Assembly: GCF_007786455.1 (NCBI RefSeq)
Contig: NZ_VNJK01000003.1
Span: 248,001 to 312,000 of the forward strand
DNA: 64,000 bases
Source: Paenibacillus agilis
Lineage (GTDB): Bacteria; Bacillota; Bacilli; Paenibacillales; Paenibacillaceae
Direction: 5' to 3'
The notes beneath the pieces are model-generated. The model had not been told where the DNA came from. It saw only the letters and a program-made list of their open reading frames with translations, and searched no databases. This document shows positions 61,528 through 64,000 of this stretch, one piece after another; positions within the stretch are counted from its first letter, which is position 1; each line of letters begins with the position of its first letter. A program made the position numbers and the translations under genes.

Positions 61528-61722
61528 TGAAGACTTCTGGAGTGTGCTAGATTATTACTTTAAATTGTCCTCCTATTGCGGAAAATTGGCCAGAGTGTCT
61601 TTACAAAGGTGGACATCAGGGACATATATCGTAGTGGCTGGCTATAAGAAAGAACTTACTATATATAGCGTGGGTACAAGGGTGTTAATACCAAATATAG
61701 ATATTGTATAGAGGGGATTACT

Positions 61723-61773
61723 ATGTTTCATTATGAAAGAAGTGTCCACTCTTTGAAAGACATTCACTGCTGA
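61723..61773 (+). CDS. Doubtful 16-codon ORF in the gap before the response regulator
   Basis: ATG 61723 has GAGGGG about seven bases upstream and encodes MFHYERSVHSLKDIHC. Tentative. The rest of 61528-62044 holds a TATAAT (61957-61962) and two TACAG boxes 11 bp apart (61921, 61932) but no gene. Confidence 0.25.
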   Translation: MFHYERSVHSLKDIHC

Positions 61774-62044
61774 AATTCCACCAATAGAGGACAAGAATAA
61801 TATAAACGGCAAGGGTAGCATGGAGGGCGGACAGGAGCAGTATGGAATACTGTTTCGTTGAGAGTGAACACTGCAAATAAATTCGAAACCTTAGATGCTG
61901 TTATAAACTAACTTCAGGACTACAGTCAGTTTACAGCATTGCCCAATCTATGTTGTTATAATAACGAGGATGTATATTTACATCACTGTATTTTACTTTT
62001 ACTGTTCACGTTATTCAATTCATAGAAGAAGCAGGTGCGCACGT

Positions 62045-62770
62045 ATGGATCATATCCGAATGTTAATAGCGGATGACGATAAGGAGATACGAGAGTTAGT
62101 TCGGACTTATTTGCAGCGAGAAAACTATCAAATTGACACAGCAGCAGATGGAGAAGAGGCGCTGCGCTTGTGTGAACAACATAAATATAACTTCATTTTA
62201 CTAGATCTTATGATGCCGAAGGTTGATGGGGTCGAAGTATGCAGAAGGCTGCGTCAGACGACGAATGTGCCGATTATGATGCTGACCGCGAAAGATCATG
62301 AAATGGACAAGGTCATTGGGTTAAGTATCGGGGCGGATGATTACATGACGAAGCCGTTTAGCATTCATGAGCTAGTTGCTCGCATTAAGGCACAGCTGCG
62401 GCGGTTTATGGTATTAGGCAGCAGCGAGAATCATGCTCAAAGCGAGCGTGTGGAGAATTTGTTGCGCTATAAAAATTTAATCATAGATATACGAAAATAT
62501 AGTGTAAAGAAAAATGGAGAAGAGGTAGCGCTAACGGCGAAAGAATTCGAGCTGTTGAAGTTTTTTGCTTCTCATCCAGAGCAGGTGTTTACGAAAACTC
62601 AAATCTTCCGCCAAGTGTGGGGAAGTGAATACCTTGAGGACGACAACACCGTGATGGTGCATATTCGTAGACTGAGGTTGAAAATAGAAGTTAATCCTTC
62701 CGAGCCATTATGGATTCAGACGGTATGGGGAATCGGGTATAAGTTTGTAGGTGAAAAAGATGAAGCGTGA
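62045..62770 (+). CDS. OmpR/PhoB-family response regulator
   Basis: The product is 241 residues. The receiver domain has MLIADDDKEIRELV, phospho-acceptor Asp in FILLDLMMPKVDG (near residue 55), Thr in MMLTAKD and Lys in DDYMTKPF. The C-terminal winged helix reads LTAKEFELLKFFASHPEQVF, then VMVHIRRLRLKIE. The start is 62045; the frame from 61970 is not supported. It overlaps the kinase gene by eleven bases. The adjacent ABC gene with a direct-repeat promoter suggests an antibiotic-response system. Confidence 0.9.
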   Translation: MDHIRMLIADDDKEIRELVRTYLQRENYQIDTAADGEEALRLCEQHKYNFILLDLMMPKVDGVEVCRRLRQTTNVPIMMLTAKDHEMDKVIGLSIGADDYMTKPFSIHELVARIKAQLRRFMVLGSSENHAQSERVENLLRYKNLIIDIRKYSVKKNGEEVALTAKEFELLKFFASHPEQVFTKTQIFRQVWGSEYLEDDNTVMVHIRRLRLKIEVNPSEPLWIQTVWGIGYKFVGEKDEA

Positions 62771-63803
62771 CAAGAGTATGCTGCTCATCATCATTCAATT
62801 GCTGCTAGTAACAGCTCTTTTCGTAGTGGAATGGATTAATCAGCCCCAAGGCATGCTGCATGGGGTTTTATTTAGTGCCCTTTTCTTCGTAACAGGAAGC
62901 TTGCTGTTTGTACGGCTTCAATTCAGGACAAAGTTTCACAGTGTGGAGAAGGCATTGAAGCGGGCTGTTCAAGGAAATGTGAACACTCGTGTGCTGACGA
63001 ATGATGATCCTATTATTGATGAAGTCATATTTTCAATAAATGAGTTGATTGAGCAATTAGCCAAAGTTCAAGTTCAATCGGTACGTTCCGAAGCAGCAAG
63101 AAAGAGTCTGCTCACGAACATTTCACATGATATTCGTACACCGCTCACATCGATTATCGGGTATGTAGATGCACTGAAAGATAATATCGCAGTTTCGCCA
63201 GAGGAGCGGCAGCAATATGTTCAGATCATCTCGAATAAAGCAATTGCCTTAAAGGAGTTAATTGATGAGATTTTTCACTTAGCGAAATTGGATGCGGATG
63301 AGATTCCATTACAAGTGGAGTCGGTAGATGCTGCGGAAATGGCGAGAGAAGCGGTAATTACTTTTTTGCCTGAGTTGGATCAAAGGAATATCGAGCTGAG
63401 AGCTAAATTGCCTGAAGAGAAATGTATGGTGCTAGTCGATCGACTCAGTCTGCTGCGAATTTTGAACAACCTGTTAAAAAATGCTGTCCAGTACGGGGAG
63501 GCAGGAAAGGTGCTAGGGATTGAACTTACAGAGTCTTCCCAAAGCTACCAGTTTAATATTTGGGATAAAGGGGCAGGCGTTGCCAAACAAGATGTAATGA
63601 ACATATTCGATAGAATGTACCGCTCCGATCGCTCCCGAAGCACGTTGAATGGTGGCAGCGGTCTAGGGCTTGCGATCACCAAAGCGCTTGTCGAGAAAAA
63701 TGGCGGTGCCATTTGGGTAGAAAGTGAACCTGGTATACATACGACGTTTAGCTTCACGATACCGAAAACAGCGACAACCAGTAACTCTAACATTTCGAGC
63801 TAA
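62760..63803 (+). CDS. Sensor histidine kinase with two close membrane helices
   Basis: The product is 347 residues. Two helices at about 7-21 and 32-50 are separated by only a short loop (WINQPQGMLHG), so there is almost no external sensor domain; the stimulus may come from within the membrane or from a partner. A HAMP-like linker follows. The H-box is LTNISHDIRTPLTSIIGYVD, N-box LLRILNNLLKNAVQYG, G1 DKGAGV, G2 GGSGLGLAITK. The start is ATG 62760 (GTG 62751 possible). Intramembrane-sensing kinases of this kind often pair with ABC exporters, as seen next. Confidence 0.88.
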   Translation: MKRDKSMLLIIIQLLLVTALFVVEWINQPQGMLHGVLFSALFFVTGSLLFVRLQFRTKFHSVEKALKRAVQGNVNTRVLTNDDPIIDEVIFSINELIEQLAKVQVQSVRSEAARKSLLTNISHDIRTPLTSIIGYVDALKDNIAVSPEERQQYVQIISNKAIALKELIDEIFHLAKLDADEIPLQVESVDAAEMAREAVITFLPELDQRNIELRAKLPEEKCMVLVDRLSLLRILNNLLKNAVQYGEAGKVLGIELTESSQSYQFNIWDKGAGVAKQDVMNIFDRMYRSDRSRSTLNGGSGLGLAITKALVEKNGGAIWVESEPGIHTTFSFTIPKTATTSNSNISS

Positions 63804-63853
63804 GTCGGTTAACGATTGGAAGCTAGGCTCAATGTAAACGGAAATGTAAGAAA

Positions 63854-63899
63854 TCGTTAAGAACTCGTTAAGAGGCATGTAAAATCGACCGCCTACAAT
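63854..63899 (+). promoter_or_regulatory. Response-regulator direct repeat and promoter of the ABC gene
   Basis: TCGTTAAGA occurs twice (63854-63862 and 63865-63873) with an 11-bp period. A -10 TACAAT (63894-63899) follows; the -35 position (63871-63876) is non-consensus, so activation by a bound OmpR-type regulator is expected. Confidence 0.65.
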
Positions 63900-63965
63900 A
63901 AAAGTACATTCGGTTGAATAGTAGCAGATAGATCTATCAACTTTCATTAGCAGGAGGTGCTTTAC

Positions 63966-64000
63966 ATGACAGCGGTCATTCGAACGACCAACTTAACGAA
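63966..64000 (+). CDS. ABC transporter ATP-binding protein, first codons (truncated by window end)
   Basis: The ATG has AGGAGG about nine bases upstream and reads MTAVIRTTNLT, a typical start of a BcrA-type bacitracin/lantibiotic exporter ATPase. Only eleven codons are visible. Confidence 0.55.
   Translation, partial: MTAVIRTTNLT

Noticed and set aside
61921-61940. TACAG direct repeat as binding site of the adjacent response regulator
   Set aside because: The boxes do not resemble the TCGTTAAGA repeat before the ABC gene and are very short.

Overview
The window looks like chromosomal DNA from a spore-forming Firmicute of the Paenibacillaceae, most likely Paenibacillus or a close relative. 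The reasons are strong AGGAGG-type ribosome binding sites, frequent TTG/GTG starts, a ctaCDEF-ctaG caa3 oxidase operon with c-heme-bearing subunit II, spo0M, a YtrA-type GntR/ABC module, and repeat proteins that appear to share a C-terminal domain of the DUF6385 type. I see no rRNA, tRNA, CRISPR array or intact insertion sequence. This assignment is inferred from gene content and was not tested by any search.

Layout. 0-8.4 kb is housekeeping: an AAA-type ATPase tail, a Bax-inhibitor-like membrane protein, an M42 aminopeptidase, phosphoglucomutase, two small membrane proteins, a Fur-box-preceded siderophore-type ABC ATPase and a MarR regulator. 8.4-16.7 kb is one co-directional minus-strand locus: a Lys/Arg/Cys-rich protein, a 679-residue protein built from a near-perfect 46-residue (138 bp) tandem repeat, and three SunS-like GT2-TPR glycosyltransferases in overlapping frames. 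This is the most interesting region and may encode a glycosylated, spore-associated filament or surface layer. 16.8-38 kb is ordinary chromosome with some good regulatory detail: a cystine-type symporter behind a CymR-like site, tandem duplicated oligoendopeptidase F genes, a VanY-type carboxypeptidase, a small alarmone synthetase, a UvrD/YjcD helicase, TrmB, MscL with a zinc ribbon, spo0M behind a sigma-W-like promoter, and transport/hydrolase genes.

38-44 kb is the cytochrome caa3 oxidase operon (ctaC, D, E, F, then ctaG and a DUF420/CtaM-like gene). It has a CcpA cre site and two promoters, and a 20-codon leader ORF overlaps the ctaC start. 44-48.7 kb is a five-gene ABC export module with a GntR regulator and a palindromic operator. 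48.7-54 kb is A+T-rich accessory DNA containing gene remnants, a secreted amidase-domain protein, and an ArsR-family regulator beside an aldehyde dehydrogenase with shared TTTAAACGTTTAAA-type boxes. 54-61.5 kb holds regulator-plus-enzyme cassettes: an HTH regulator with an alpha/beta hydrolase, TetR divergent from an MFS/LLM-oxidoreductase/esterase operon with two matching operators, and a CopZ-like plus glutaredoxin-like pair behind a CsoR-like operator. The window closes with an OmpR-type two-component system and the first codons of an ABC transporter behind an 11-bp-period direct repeat.
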